64,000 nucleotides of DNA from Bradyrhizobium diazoefficiens USDA 110 (GCF_000011365.1 NC_004463.1:2590001-2654000), one strand, 5' to 3'. Shown: positions 8,346-18,752, counted from the first letter of the stretch. The notes: generated by a model not told the origin, from the sequence alone. Made by a program: numbers and translations.

Positions 8346-9236
8346 ATGACCGACGACACGCACTCGATCCGCAGCGGCGGGCTGACCGCGACCATCAAGG
8401 CGCACGGCGCCGAAATGTGCTCGCTGAAGAGCGATGCCGGCCTCGAATTCGTCTGGCAGGCCGCACCGGCCTGGCCGCGCCACGCGCCGCTGTTGTTTCC
8501 CATCGTCGGGCGTCTCGCCAACGACGAGCTGCGGCACCGGGGCAAGACATACCGGATGACCCAGCACGGCTTTGCGCGCGACAGCCGCTTCACGTGGGCG
8601 GAGCGCGGCGAGAGCCGCTGTGTGCTCGTGCTCGAAGACAGTGAGACGACGCGCGCGCTTTACCCGTTCGCGTTCCGCCTGACGGCCACCTATGCGATCG
8701 ACGACGCCGGTCTCGATCTCTCGCTCACGATCGCCAACACCGGCAAGGAAACATTGCCGGCTTCGCTCGGTGGCCATCCCGCATTCAACTGGCCGCTTGA
8801 GCCCGGCGTGTCCAAGGAAGACTATGCGCTGACCTTCGCGAACGCCGAGTCGTCGCCCGTCCGCCGTCTCGACGGCGGCTTGCTGCGCGCGGCAACGGAG
8901 CCAAGTCCCGTCAGCGGCACCGTGCTCCCCTTGTCCGAATCCCTGTTCGTCGATGACGCCATCATCTTCGATCGCATCGACAGCAATTCGGTGCTTTATG
9001 CGGCCGGGCCGAGTGCATCCAGCGGGCCCTGGCTAAAGATGTCCTGGCGCGGCTTTCGCGAGCTTGGCGTCTGGTCGAAACCATCGGGCGCGCCGTTCCT
9101 CTGCATCGAGCCATGGCGCGGCTATGCCAGCCCGGCCGGCTTCGACGGCGCGTTCAGTGACAAGCCCGGCCTGATGCATATCGCAGCCGGCGCCGAAGAG
9201 CGCTTGTCGTTCCGGATCGAGGTCGCATCGTCCTGA
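8346..9236 (+). CDS. Aldose 1-epimerase family protein
   Basis: 296 aa from ATG 8346, which has GGAG at 8336-8339; an ATG at 8334 in frame overlaps that ribosome binding site. The galactose-mutarotase fold is indicated by HGAEMCSLKSDAGLEFVWQA near the N-terminus, PIVGRLANDELRHRGKTY (substrate-loop Arg), the conserved H of TQHGFARDS, and GGHPAFNWPL. Late motifs FLCIEPWRGYASP carry the conserved catalytic-type Glu region. This is the LacX/YeaD-like subgroup acting on hexoses or hexose 6-phosphates. Position after ugd suggests sugar metabolism feeding EPS synthesis, but the substrate is unproven. Confidence 0.85.
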   Translation: MTDDTHSIRSGGLTATIKAHGAEMCSLKSDAGLEFVWQAAPAWPRHAPLLFPIVGRLANDELRHRGKTYRMTQHGFARDSRFTWAERGESRCVLVLEDSETTRALYPFAFRLTATYAIDDAGLDLSLTIANTGKETLPASLGGHPAFNWPLEPGVSKEDYALTFANAESSPVRRLDGGLLRAATEPSPVSGTVLPLSESLFVDDAIIFDRIDSNSVLYAAGPSASSGPWLKMSWRGFRELGVWSKPSGAPFLCIEPWRGYASPAGFDGAFSDKPGLMHIAAGAEERLSFRIEVASS

Positions 9237-9248
9237 GATCGGTGGCCT

Positions 9249-10097
9249 TCAGACCTCGATCCGCGTGAGGTCCTCGCCGAGCACGACGGGACCCGAATAG
9301 TCCTGCCGGACATCCGCGAGCAGCGCGTTCAGCATGGAATCGTCGGTGCGCGGCCGGTGATGGGTCAGCGCGAGCTTCTTCACGCCGGCCTTGGCCGCGA
9401 CCTTGCCGACCGTGTCGCCGCAGGCGATCGTGAATTTCGCAAGCCGGCGGAGGTGCTCGTTGTTGATCTCCGGCGTCGCGAGAAAGCAGCACTGCACCAG
9501 CAGGTCGGCTCCCTCAGCCAGTCGCTCCAGGCCGGGGCAGGGGACCGTGTCGCCGGATATCGCGATGACCTTGCCCTCCGCCTCGAAGCGGTAGCCGAGA
9601 CACATCCAGCGCGCGAGGAAGGCCGGCGGCATGTCGAGGCCATCGCCATGCGAGACGAGCTCGGCGCTGATCTTCCAGCGCCCGGTGTCGAGAACCGGGC
9701 CCGGAATGATGTCGGTTGCGATGACCGGCTTCCAGCCGCCGAAGGTCGGCTCGCCCCGATCCCGCCAGGTGATGTCCTTGTCGTAGACCTGTGTGACCAG
9801 CGTGTTGACCAGCCGTTCGGTATCCGGCGGCCCATAGATGCGCAGCGCGTCCTTGCGCCCGTGCATCCATGAATTCAGCATCACATCGTAGAGGTCGCCG
9901 ATGTGGTCGAAATGGTGATGGGTGAGAAAGACCGTGTTGATGGCGCCAAGCGGCACGCCGGCCTTGCTGAGCTGCACCATGACGCCGCGGCCCGCGTCGA
10001 ACAGGATGTTCTCTTCGCCGAGCCTGATCAGCGTGGTCGTCGCCATGCGGCGCGGGTCCGGGCGCGGGCCGCCGGTGCCGAGCAGTATGACTTCCAT
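9249..10097 (-). CDS. MBL-fold metallo-hydrolase, RNase Z/arylsulfatase-like
   Basis: 282 aa. It starts MEVILLGTGGPRPDPRR, typical of the RNase Z/ElaC-like branch of the metallo-beta-lactamase superfamily. The zinc site is HxHxDH (THHHFDH, residues 60-65); further ligands are the Asp in AISGDTVP and the late HHR motif (LALTHHRPRTDD). The exosite arm of true RNase Z is not evident, so tRNA 3' processing is unlikely to be its main job; a hydrolase acting on a small-molecule ester is as plausible. It is convergent with the aldose epimerase gene, 12 bases apart. No operon partner. Confidence 0.8.
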   Translation of the reverse strand: MEVILLGTGGPRPDPRRMATTTLIRLGEENILFDAGRGVMVQLSKAGVPLGAINTVFLTHHHFDHIGDLYDVMLNSWMHGRKDALRIYGPPDTERLVNTLVTQVYDKDITWRDRGEPTFGGWKPVIATDIIPGPVLDTGRWKISAELVSHGDGLDMPPAFLARWMCLGYRFEAEGKVIAISGDTVPCPGLERLAEGADLLVQCCFLATPEINNEHLRRLAKFTIACGDTVGKVAAKAGVKKLALTHHRPRTDDSMLNALLADVRQDYSGPVVLGEDLTRIEV

Positions 10098-10431
10098 GGC
10101 GCCTACTCCAGCGTCCAGATCCCCCGGGGACTCACATTAGATTTGAAGTCCGCGGCGGGGCAAGCCGCATCGGGCGTCGGAGGCGCTGCCGTTTCTCCGA
10201 AGTGACGGGCTTCTTTGCATAAGCCGGTGGTTGAATCCGGGTCCCGATGTGCGCGGTCGGCCGTCTTGGGCCGGCTCCCGGCGCTCGCGCGAGCCGTGCC
10301 TGCGCGATGATGCGCGGGATGAGAATTGTGGGCCAATTCATACTTTATACGTCGAGACTGTGACCAATATTGTTTAGGCAACACAACACGCCTAGTATTC
10401 CAGCAGGCAATTTCGGGGGCTCGAACCAGTT
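10098..10431. other. Intergenic region of 334 bases between divergent genes
   Basis: No gene supported. It separates the leftward MBL hydrolase from the rightward response regulator. The last 100 bases (about 10330-10410) are AT-richer than the surroundings (TTTATACG, CAATATTGTTTAG) and are the probable regulator promoter. Opposing frames at 10103-10531 have no independent support. Confidence 0.5.
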
Positions 10432-11247
10432 GTGAATGTTCGTTCACAGGACAGCGCGTTGCGCGACGACTTGAATTTTCAGGCCGGCCCGCAAGCACAC
10501 AGGACATCCACCATCGTGGCTGATCCCGCACGTCAGGACGTGCGTCCCGCAGGCCGCGAGCGGCTGATCGTCGTCGAAGACGATCCGGTGACGCGGACGA
10601 TGCTGGTCGGTTACTTCGGCGAGAACAATTTCGACGTGGTCGGCGCCGGCTCCTGCGCGGAATGCCGCCAGGCGCTGCGTGGGCGCGCCGACCTCATCTT
10701 CCTCGACGTGCAGTTGCCCGACGGCGACGGCTTCGAGCTCGCCAAGGAAATCCAGGCGACCAGCAACGCGGGCATCATCTTCGTGACCCGCCGCGACACC
10801 GACGTCGATCGCATCCTCGGCCTCGAGATCGCGGGCGACCACTACGTCACCAAGCCGATCAATCTGCGCGACCTGCTTGCGCGCGCCCGCAGCGTGCTGC
10901 GGCGGCGCTCGATCGACCGCAAGGCGGCGCGCAACCACAATTCGATCGCCTTCGGCGACTGGATCATCGATCTGACGCGGCGCGAGCTGCTCGGCAACGA
11001 CGGCAAGCCGGTGTCGCTGACGCGGGCCGAGTTCGACCTGCTGGCGGCGCTTGTCGGCGCCGACGGCAGGCCGCTCAGCCGCGACTATCTGATCGAGGTC
11101 GTCAGCAACCGCCAGGCCGAGGTCGACATCCGCACGGTCGATGCGCTGGTGGCGCGGCTGCGCCGCAAGCTCGTCGGCAGCGGCACGCCCGTGATCGCGA
11201 CCGTCACCGGCGTCGGCTACAAGCTCGCGCTCAGCGAACGGCTCTAG
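10432..11247 (+). CDS. OmpR-family response regulator, orphan
   Basis: 271 aa from GTG 10432; a GTG at 10516 would remove a 28-residue tail and is also possible. Receiver domain at about 44-160: acidic pair ED-D at 49-51, phospho-acceptor Asp92 in FLDVQLPDGDGF, and conserved Lys141 in YVTKPI. A C-terminal winged-helix DNA-binding domain follows (LTRAEFDLLAALVGADGRPLSRDYL ... VDALVARLRRKL ... VTGVGYKL). The usual GADDY before the Lys is GDHY here. No histidine kinase lies beside it, so the partner must be encoded elsewhere. TorR/KdpE-like overall; the regulon is unknown. Confidence 0.9.
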   Translation: MNVRSQDSALRDDLNFQAGPQAHRTSTIVADPARQDVRPAGRERLIVVEDDPVTRTMLVGYFGENNFDVVGAGSCAECRQALRGRADLIFLDVQLPDGDGFELAKEIQATSNAGIIFVTRRDTDVDRILGLEIAGDHYVTKPINLRDLLARARSVLRRRSIDRKAARNHNSIAFGDWIIDLTRRELLGNDGKPVSLTRAEFDLLAALVGADGRPLSRDYLIEVVSNRQAEVDIRTVDALVARLRRKLVGSGTPVIATVTGVGYKLALSERL

Positions 11248-11281
11248 CCTCATCCGTCGAAAGACCTGATCGCCCTCGCGC

Positions 11282-12421
11282 CTACCGCGCGCGGGCGCTC
11301 TGGTCCGTTATTGTCCTTTGCGCGGCCCCGACCAGCCGGTCATCGACCGCGTAGAGCGCGCAGGTGGGCGACCATTTCATGCAGGCGCTGAGCGAATCGC
11401 GCTGGGCATCGTCGGCCGTCGCGCGCCCCGAACGCCAGCCGTAACCGCCGTTGGGCGACACCGCAAAAGCTTTGTGCGGCACGGTGCTGGCGAGATAGCG
11501 CGCGAACTCGGCGCGCGCGGCCTCGTTGAGCTGGCTCGGCGGCGGCAGCGGATCGGGCGGACTGAGGACGTCGTGGCCGAGCCCGCGCTCGCGCAGGAAG
11601 GCGTCCACATACGGCGTCCATTGCGGACGGCCGACCACGGAATAGAGATAATGGCCATCGTCGCCGTAAGGCGCCGCCGCGACGAATTTCACGTTGCCGC
11701 CGCCGCCGCGAAACCCGTCATAGAGCCGGCGGGCGAGATCGGGCCCGAAGAACAGGTCGTTGGTCGCGTAAACCCACAGCATCGGCACGCGGGACGTCTT
11801 TCCGAAGGTGGCGAAGGCCTGCACCAGCCCACCCTCGTTGCAGACGTCGTCGTCGTCGCGCGAGCCGCGGCCGCCGGCAAAGCTGATCGCGGCGACGAGA
11901 CCGGCCGGTGCCTGCGCTGTCAGCGCGACGGTGGCGAGCCCGCCGGCGGAATGGCCGGCCGCGATCATGCCCGATGTCGTGACGTCGGCCCGACGTGCCA
12001 TCGCATCGATCGCCGCGCGCAAATCCGCGACCGCAACCGCCGCCGCCGGCAGGTAGGCCGCGTTGGCGCAGCCGCCGACGCTGTCGACGCGTCCACCGGG
12101 CGAGGTGCCGTAGCCGCGCCGCATCACGATCAGCGCAGCAAAGCCGCGCCGGGCGTATTCCAGCGCGATGCCGTAATATTTGTGCGCGGACATGGTCGGG
12201 CGGTCGTCGAAATTGCGCGGCGAGCCGTGGCTGAGCAGCGCGAGCGGATAGCGCTTCGTCCCCGCCGGGCGCACCAGGAAAGCTTCCAGCCCCTGCGGCC
12301 CGGCCTCCGTCATCGGGATGCGGAGGTCCTCGGTGTAGAACTCGGCGGCGTTCGCGCGAGCCGCAGCCCCCGCGATGGCGAGCAAGATAAGCACGGGCAG
12401 ATGCCAGCGCGCGAGGTCCAT
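11282..12421 (-). CDS. Exported alpha/beta hydrolase (dienelactone-hydrolase-like)
   Basis: About 379 aa from ATG 12421; the frame extends 11 codons further to 12454. Residues 1-25 form a signal peptide (HLPVLILLAIAGAAARANAAE), so it should be periplasmic or secreted. The core is an alpha/beta hydrolase: oxyanion-type LLSHGSPRN, nucleophile elbow GHSAGG, and a late catalytic His probably in GDDGHYLYS. A poorly conserved C-terminal region (about 290-379) contains a Cys pair (SACMKWSPTC). It is convergent with the response regulator gene. Substrate class (ester, lactone or peptide) is not decidable from sequence. Confidence 0.8.
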   Translation of the reverse strand: MDLARWHLPVLILLAIAGAAARANAAEFYTEDLRIPMTEAGPQGLEAFLVRPAGTKRYPLALLSHGSPRNFDDRPTMSAHKYYGIALEYARRGFAALIVMRRGYGTSPGGRVDSVGGCANAAYLPAAAVAVADLRAAIDAMARRADVTTSGMIAAGHSAGGLATVALTAQAPAGLVAAISFAGGRGSRDDDDVCNEGGLVQAFATFGKTSRVPMLWVYATNDLFFGPDLARRLYDGFRGGGGNVKFVAAAPYGDDGHYLYSVVGRPQWTPYVDAFLRERGLGHDVLSPPDPLPPPSQLNEAARAEFARYLASTVPHKAFAVSPNGGYGWRSGRATADDAQRDSLSACMKWSPTCALYAVDDRLVGAAQRTITDQSARAR

Positions 12422-12514
12422 GCGTGGATGATTCTCCGTGGCCGCGCGGATCATAACAGAACCGCATGACCCGGCGAACGGGCGTTGCCCGGATCTAGCG
12501 TCCGCCCCGATCGT

Positions 12515-12901
12515 TCATCTCAACGTCTGAAGATAGGCGATGACATTGGCCCGGTCTGCGGGGTTCGGCAGCCCCTTGAAGAACATCTTGACGCCGTGGA
12601 CGTCGCCGCGGGGGTCGGCGAGATAGGCGTCCAGCGTTGTTGGCGTCCAGGCCTGCTTGTTGGCCTTCATTGCATCAGAATAGGCGAAGTCCGGGACGAT
12701 TGCGGGCTTGCGGTCGATGACATTCCAGAGACTTGGGCCGACCTTGTTCACCCCGATCACCGCCGCGTGGCAGTTCTCACAGGTCCGCTGGAAGACGGCC
12801 TTGCCCCTCGCCGGATCGCCCTCCGCGGCGGAGGCGGACGACGTGGCCAAAGACGATGTGGCCAAGGCCAGCATGAGCACGAAGATCAGACGACCGGTCA
12901 T
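12515..12901 (-). CDS. Periplasmic class I cytochrome c (c550-like)
   Basis: 128 aa. The signal peptide (LIFVLMLALATSSLATSSASA) is followed by a single heme c site CENCH (Cys41, Cys44, His45). The probable distal ligand is Met107 in GVKMFFKG, and the C-terminal helix is NVIAYLQTLR. This is the mitochondrial-type cytochrome c2/c550 layout used as a soluble electron carrier between the bc1 complex and terminal oxidases or reductases. Bradyrhizobia carry several such genes; which one this is cannot be told here. It lies 93 bases downstream of the exported hydrolase start, same strand. Confidence 0.9.
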   Translation of the reverse strand: MTGRLIFVLMLALATSSLATSSASAAEGDPARGKAVFQRTCENCHAAVIGVNKVGPSLWNVIDRKPAIVPDFAYSDAMKANKQAWTPTTLDAYLADPRGDVHGVKMFFKGLPNPADRANVIAYLQTLR

Positions 12902-12922
12902 CTTAGTCTACTCCCCCACGGA

Positions 12923-12953
12923 ATCAGCCAAGGAATCAGCCAAGGGATCAGGC
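12923..12953. repeat. Short tandem repeat upstream of the cytochrome c gene
   Basis: About two and a half copies of an 11-12 bp unit (AATCAGCCAAGG, then AATCAGCCAAGGG, then ATCAGG) lie about 20-50 bases upstream of the cytochrome c start, within its likely promoter or leader. Confidence 0.5.
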
Positions 12954-13219
12954 GGCTAATCCCGCAAATCCCCCGCCTTCGTTCATCAATCGGAAAGCAG
13001 CGTGCCCTACGCGGCGCGGCGGCGTCTTTGTCCTGCATCAACCGATATCCGGGACCAAAGTACGAGGGCGCGCCATGCGTAATCGCCATGGATCATCCTG
13101 TGCGGATTGGCGTTGTCGGTTGATCGTTGACCGGAGCGCGGCATTGGGCCGGTTTGGCGACGGGCTGGCCGATGGTATGGTGTTCTAGTGCGTCGTTCGA
13201 AGGGTACAGGGGAGTTGCA

Positions 13220-14866
<1,647 letters not shown>

Positions 14867-14910
14867 TTGCCCTTAAGAGCAGAGCAAAATCACACGCGCT
14901 CACGATAGAT

Positions 14911-14996
14911 CGTCATGCCCGGGCTTGTCCCGGGCATCCACGTTCTTCACACCGCGTGGCAACGCGTGGATGGCCGGGACAAGCCCGGCCATGACG
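14911..14996. repeat. Dispersed intergenic palindrome (GTCATGCCCGGGC type)
   Basis: CGTCATG at 14911 and CATGACG ending at 14996 bracket an 86-bp inverted repeat whose arms are CCCGGGCTTGTCCCGGG and CCGGGACAAGCCCGG. The arms also contain internal hairpins. It lies 44 bases after pgm and could serve as its 3' hairpin. It resembles REP/BIME-like elements abundant between Bradyrhizobium genes. Confidence 0.7.
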
Positions 14997-15043
14997 CTAT
15001 TGAGGCGCTCGTGACTAAGCTCTCAGGCCATATGCGGTGAGGA

Positions 15044-15125
15044 TGTATACTGGATAGCCTATAATGGTAATTTAGTAGGGCTATTTTGGCCTTGAATGGC
15101 TCTTTTCCCTCCTCTATTGTATACA
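15044..15125 (+). promoter_or_regulatory. vanA promoter region with two TGTATAC boxes
   Basis: TGTATAC occurs at 15044-15050 and as the palindrome TGTATACA at 15118-15125, both in the AT-rich gap before vanA; TATAAT at 15060-15065 could be a -10 box. GntR/FadR-type regulators bind short palindromes of this sort, and vanR is the second gene of the operon, so these are candidate VanR operators. Assignment is inference. Confidence 0.4.
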
Positions 15126-15157
15126 TAACGTATTCATAAGCGGTGGGAGTGAGACCG

Positions 15158-16207
15158 ATGACAAAACCCTTCCCGATGAACGCCTGGTACGCCGCCGCCT
15201 GGGACGCTGAGGTGAAGCCGGCGCTGTTGCCGCGGACGATCTGCGGCAAGCACGTCGTGATGTACCGCAAGGCCGACGGCGCGGTGGCAGCTCTCGAGGA
15301 TGCCTGCTGGCATCGCCTGGTGCCGCTGTCCAAGGGCCGGCTCGAGGGCGACACCGTCGTCTGCGGCTATCACGGCCTGAAGTACAATGCGCAGGGGCGC
15401 TGCACCTTCATGCCCTCGCAGGAGACCATCAATCCCTCGGCCTGCGTGCGCGCCTATCCCGTGGTCGAGCGGCATCGCTACATCTGGCTCTGGATGGGCG
15501 ACCCCGCGCTGGCCGATCCCGCGCTCGTGCCCGACATGCACTGGAATCACGATCCGGCCTGGGCCGGCGACGGCAAGACCATCCGCGTCAATTGCGACTA
15601 CCGCCTCGTGCTCGACAATCTCATGGACCTCACCCACGAGACCTTCGTGCACGGCTCCTCGATCGGAAACGACGCGGTCGCCGAAGCCCCGTTCGACGTC
15701 ACCCATGGCGAGAAGACGGTGACGGTGACGCGCTGGATGCGGAACATCGAGCCGCCGCCGTTCTGGGCCAAGCAGCTCGGCAAGCCCGGCCTTGTCGACC
15801 GCTGGCAGATCATCCGCTTCGAGGCGCCCTGCACCATCGCTATCGACGTCGGCGTGGCGCCGACAGGCACCGGCGCGCCGGAAGGCGACCGCTCGCAGGG
15901 CGTCAACGGCTTCGTGCTCAACACCATCACGCCGGAGACGGAGAAGACCTGTCACTATTTCTGGGCCTTCGTCCGCAACTATCAGATCGGCGAGCAGCGC
16001 ATCACCACCGAAATCCGCGAGGGCGTCTCCGGCATCTTCCACGAGGACGAGCTGATCCTCGAAGCGCAGCAGCGCGCGATGGACGAGAACCCGGATCGCG
16101 TCTTCTACAACCTCAACATCGACGCCGGCGCGATGTGGACGCGCAAGCTGATCGACAAGATGGTGGCGAAGGAAAACGCGCCGCAGCACCTTCAGGCCGC
16201 GGAGTAG
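15158..16207 (+). CDS. vanA: Vanillate O-demethylase, Rieske oxygenase subunit
   Basis: 349 aa from ATG 15158, after GGGAGTGAG. It hydroxylates the methoxy group of vanillate, releasing formaldehyde and giving protocatechuate. The Rieske 2Fe-2S site is CWH (Cys50, His52) with CGYH (Cys69, His72). The mononuclear iron site is DNLMDLTHETFVHG (His160, His165), the classic VanA signature. The C-terminal half is the catalytic SRPBCC-like domain. The gene is followed after 4 bases by vanR and then vanB, forming a three-gene operon for lignin-derived aromatics. Confidence 0.95.
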   Translation: MTKPFPMNAWYAAAWDAEVKPALLPRTICGKHVVMYRKADGAVAALEDACWHRLVPLSKGRLEGDTVVCGYHGLKYNAQGRCTFMPSQETINPSACVRAYPVVERHRYIWLWMGDPALADPALVPDMHWNHDPAWAGDGKTIRVNCDYRLVLDNLMDLTHETFVHGSSIGNDAVAEAPFDVTHGEKTVTVTRWMRNIEPPPFWAKQLGKPGLVDRWQIIRFEAPCTIAIDVGVAPTGTGAPEGDRSQGVNGFVLNTITPETEKTCHYFWAFVRNYQIGEQRITTEIREGVSGIFHEDELILEAQQRAMDENPDRVFYNLNIDAGAMWTRKLIDKMVAKENAPQHLQAAE

Positions 16208-16211
16208 CGAT

Positions 16212-16970
16212 ATGGCCGAGCGCGAGGTCGACCGCTCCGTCTCGCAGACCGTGAAGGCGCAGCTCGCGCTGCGCGACCAGATCCTGTCGGGGTCCTTGCG
16301 TCCCGGCGAGCGCATCTCCGAGCTTCAGGCGGTGGAGACGACGGGTGCCTCGCGCACGCCGGTGCGCATGGCGCTGGTGCGGCTGGAGGAGGAGGGCCTG
16401 TTGGAGGCGATTCCCTCCGGCGGTTTCATGGTGAAGGCGTTCTCCGAGCGCGACATCTCCGATTCCATCGAGCTGCGCGGCACGCTGGAAGGGCTCGCCG
16501 CGCGCTTTGCCGCCGAGCGCGGCGTCTCCGCGCGCGAGCTCGAGCCGTTGAAGGAATGCTCAGCTGCGATCGACGAATTGCTGCGCCAGGTGCCGATCTC
16601 GGTCGACGCCTTCTCGTCCTATGTCACGCTGAACGCGCGCTTCCACGCGCTTCTCACGGAATTGTCGCGCAGCCCGCCTTTGATCCGGCAGATCGACCGT
16701 GCCTCCGCGCTGCCGTTCGCCTCGCCAAGCGGCTTCGTGATGGCGCAATCGGCGCTGCCCGAGGCGCAGCAGATCCTGATCATCGGGCAGGAGCACCACC
16801 GCGTCGTCATCGACGCCATCGAAAACCGCGAGGGCGCGCGCGCCGAAGCGATCATGCGCGAGCACGCGCGGCTCGCCGTACGAAACCTGCGGCTCGCGCT
16901 GCGCAACCGGACTCATCTCGACCTCTTGCCGGCGCTCGCGCTGATCAAGACCGCAACCGACCAGGGCTAG
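16212..16970 (+). CDS. vanR: GntR-family (FadR subfamily) regulator of the vanillate operon
   Basis: 252 aa. The N-terminal winged helix shows the GntR signature: QILSGSLRPGERISELQAVETTGASRTPVRMALVRLEEEGLLEA. The C-terminal all-helical FCD ligand domain includes the conserved metal/ligand region ELRGTLEGLAARFAAERG and the late EHHRVVIDAIENREGARAEAIMREH. Lying between vanA (4 bases) and vanB (5 bases), it is by position the operon's own repressor, relieved by vanillate in known VanR systems. The arrangement vanA-vanR-vanB, with the regulator inside the operon, is noteworthy. Confidence 0.9.
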   Translation: MAEREVDRSVSQTVKAQLALRDQILSGSLRPGERISELQAVETTGASRTPVRMALVRLEEEGLLEAIPSGGFMVKAFSERDISDSIELRGTLEGLAARFAAERGVSARELEPLKECSAAIDELLRQVPISVDAFSSYVTLNARFHALLTELSRSPPLIRQIDRASALPFASPSGFVMAQSALPEAQQILIIGQEHHRVVIDAIENREGARAEAIMREHARLAVRNLRLALRNRTHLDLLPALALIKTATDQG

Positions 16971-16975
16971 TCACC

Positions 16976-17956
16976 ATGCGCTTCATCGAAACCTGGACCC
17001 CGGCGACGCTCGTCTCGACGCGTGACCTTGCGCCCGGCATCCGCGAATTCCTGATCCTGCCCGACCAGTTCGACGGCGCCGCCTATCCGGTCGGCAGCCA
17101 CATCAATGTCAGCGTGACCATCGACGGCCTGCCCGAGACGCGGTCCTATTCGCTGGTCGGCGAGGCCTCCGCGCGTGGCTTGCGGATCGCGGTGCGCCGC
17201 GCCGAGGATTCCCGCGGCGGCTCGCGCTATATGTGGCAATTGGCACCGGGCGCGCGGCTCGACATCACGCAGCCCGCCTCGCTGCTCGCGGTCGACTGGG
17301 CGCGCGACAATTATTGCCTGATCGCCGGCGGCATCGGCATCACCCCTATCCTCGGCGCGGCGCAGGCGCTGGCGCGGCGAGGGGCAAACGTCACGCTGCA
17401 CTATGCCGTGCGCTCGCGTAGCGAGGCCGCCTATCTCGACGATCTCGCCGGGATGCTCGGCGACCGCCTGGTGGTCCATGCGAGCGACGAAGGCCGCCGG
17501 CTCGATCTCGACGCGCTGTTCGCGTCATTGCCGCAAGGTGCGCTGGCGCTGTTCTGCGGCCCGATGCGGATGCTGGATGCCGCGCGCCACGCCTGGATCG
17601 GCGCCGGCCATCCGCTTCCCGATCTCCGCTACGAAACCTTCGGCTCCAGCGGCACGCTGCCGACCGAGACGTTTCGCGTGCGCTTGAAGGACACGGACAT
17701 CGAGCTGGAAATTCCCCGCGAGCGCTCGATGCTGGACGTGCTCAATGCCAGCGGGCATGACGTGATGTACGACTGCAAGCGCGGCGAATGCGGGCTGTGT
17801 GCCATCGACGTGGTCGACGTCGACGGCGAGATCGACCATCGTGACGTCTTCTTCAGCGACCATCAGAAACAGAGCAACCAGAAGATCTGCGCCTGCGTCT
17901 CCCGTGCCCGCGGCACCATCACCGTGGACACGTTGCTGCGCGCGGACGCGATCTGA
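16976..17956 (+). CDS. vanB: Vanillate O-demethylase, reductase subunit
   Basis: 326 aa from ATG 16976. This is the phthalate-dioxygenase-reductase type that passes electrons from NAD(P)H through FMN and a 2Fe-2S cluster to VanA. The flavin-binding segment is ETRSYSLVGEAS, the nucleotide-binding segment LIAGGIGITPILGAAQAL, and the C-terminal ferredoxin domain carries CKRGECGLC plus a final Cys in KICACVSRA. The order FMN-NAD-[2Fe-2S] is as expected for VanB. Another 5' frame from 16556 overlaps vanR and is not the real start. Confidence 0.95.
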   Translation: MRFIETWTPATLVSTRDLAPGIREFLILPDQFDGAAYPVGSHINVSVTIDGLPETRSYSLVGEASARGLRIAVRRAEDSRGGSRYMWQLAPGARLDITQPASLLAVDWARDNYCLIAGGIGITPILGAAQALARRGANVTLHYAVRSRSEAAYLDDLAGMLGDRLVVHASDEGRRLDLDALFASLPQGALALFCGPMRMLDAARHAWIGAGHPLPDLRYETFGSSGTLPTETFRVRLKDTDIELEIPRERSMLDVLNASGHDVMYDCKRGECGLCAIDVVDVDGEIDHRDVFFSDHQKQSNQKICACVSRARGTITVDTLLRADAI

Positions 17957-18152
17957 CCGGGCTGGAAGGCGTACCCGGAAAACGCGATCGGCCTGAAGGC
18001 TTGCGCATCCGCTCTGCGTGACGAAGCGGGCTTCGTTTGCCGCGCCAACGAGCCGGCAAGAGCGCTTCGTACGGTCCACCAATCATGATAGGATTGCTCT
18101 CGGCAGTCAAAGTGTTCAGCCGGTCTTGGACAACAAGGGTGGAGGTTCTGCC

Positions 18153-18596
18153 ATGAAATCCAATTCGGTCTCGCGGGCAGTCGATGAGTTCGCCACAGGG
18201 AGTGCCGACTCGCTGATCTTGATCGGCCGCGTTCTGCTCGCATGGGTATTCGTCGGAAGCGCCTACGGAGCAATATCCGACTTCAGCGGCTCCGTGGGTT
18301 ATTTCAGGTCCCTGCACCTTCCAGCACCTGAGCTGTTCACCATGACGAACATCGCACTGGAAGTATTGATATCCGTTGGTTTGATATTGGGCGTCGGCAC
18401 GCGCTACTGTGCAATTCTGACGTTTGTGTTCGTCGTGGCGGCAACGGCTATCGCGCACCGCTACTGGGAGTATCCCGCGGGCGCGCAGCAGATTGGTCAA
18501 TACAACCATTTCCTGAAGAACATCTCGATCATGGGAGGCGCGATGTTGATCTTCGTCACCGGGGCAGGCCGGTTCAGTTTCGATCGGGCATCGTAG
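18153..18596 (+). CDS. DoxX-family membrane protein
   Basis: 147 aa from ATG 18153, with GGAGG at 18141-18145. Four hydrophobic segments are visible (about 22-45, 62-82, 88-106, 122-140). The first carries the DoxX-type LIGRVLLAWVFVGSAYGAI and GYFRSL(H)LPAPELFTM follows. DoxX proteins are small inner-membrane proteins linked to quinone/thiol redox chemistry, but individual roles are mostly unknown. It is monocistronic by spacing (197 bases after vanB) and convergent with a tiny membrane-protein gene. Confidence 0.85.
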   Translation: MKSNSVSRAVDEFATGSADSLILIGRVLLAWVFVGSAYGAISDFSGSVGYFRSLHLPAPELFTMTNIALEVLISVGLILGVGTRYCAILTFVFVVAATAIAHRYWEYPAGAQQIGQYNHFLKNISIMGGAMLIFVTGAGRFSFDRAS

Positions 18597-18602
18597 CCGA
18601 CA

Positions 18603-18752
18603 TCACTTCAAGTTGGGCTTGAAAGCTTCCGCGATCACGCGGCGGACGCTCTTTGAGAACGGTTTCAGGGCCTTGCTCAGGAAGGCGAACAGAAGCATCA
18701 GCCATGTCGCAAGCGCGGCACACCACAGCACGACGTCAAATATCTCAGGCAT
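18603..18752 (-). CDS. Small membrane protein, 49 aa, unknown function
   Basis: ATG (18750-18752, minus strand) is preceded by TTGAGGGGcatcgtc, a strong ribosome binding site at ideal spacing. The product begins MPEIFDVVLWCAALATWLML and continues LFAFLSKALK, one transmembrane helix (about 7-26), followed by a basic amphipathic tail (KPFSKSVRRVIAEAFKPNLK). The layout is that of many bacterial single-pass small proteins. It lies downstream of the GGDEF-EAL gene on the same strand and converges with doxX, their stops being 6 bases apart. No family recognised. Confidence 0.65.
   Translation of the reverse strand: MPEIFDVVLWCAALATWLMLLFAFLSKALKPFSKSVRRVIAEAFKPNLK

Noticed and set aside
6804..8777. 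657-residue frame opposite ugd and the aldose epimerase gene
   Set aside because: It overlaps two well-supported plus-strand genes and shows no recognisable domains.
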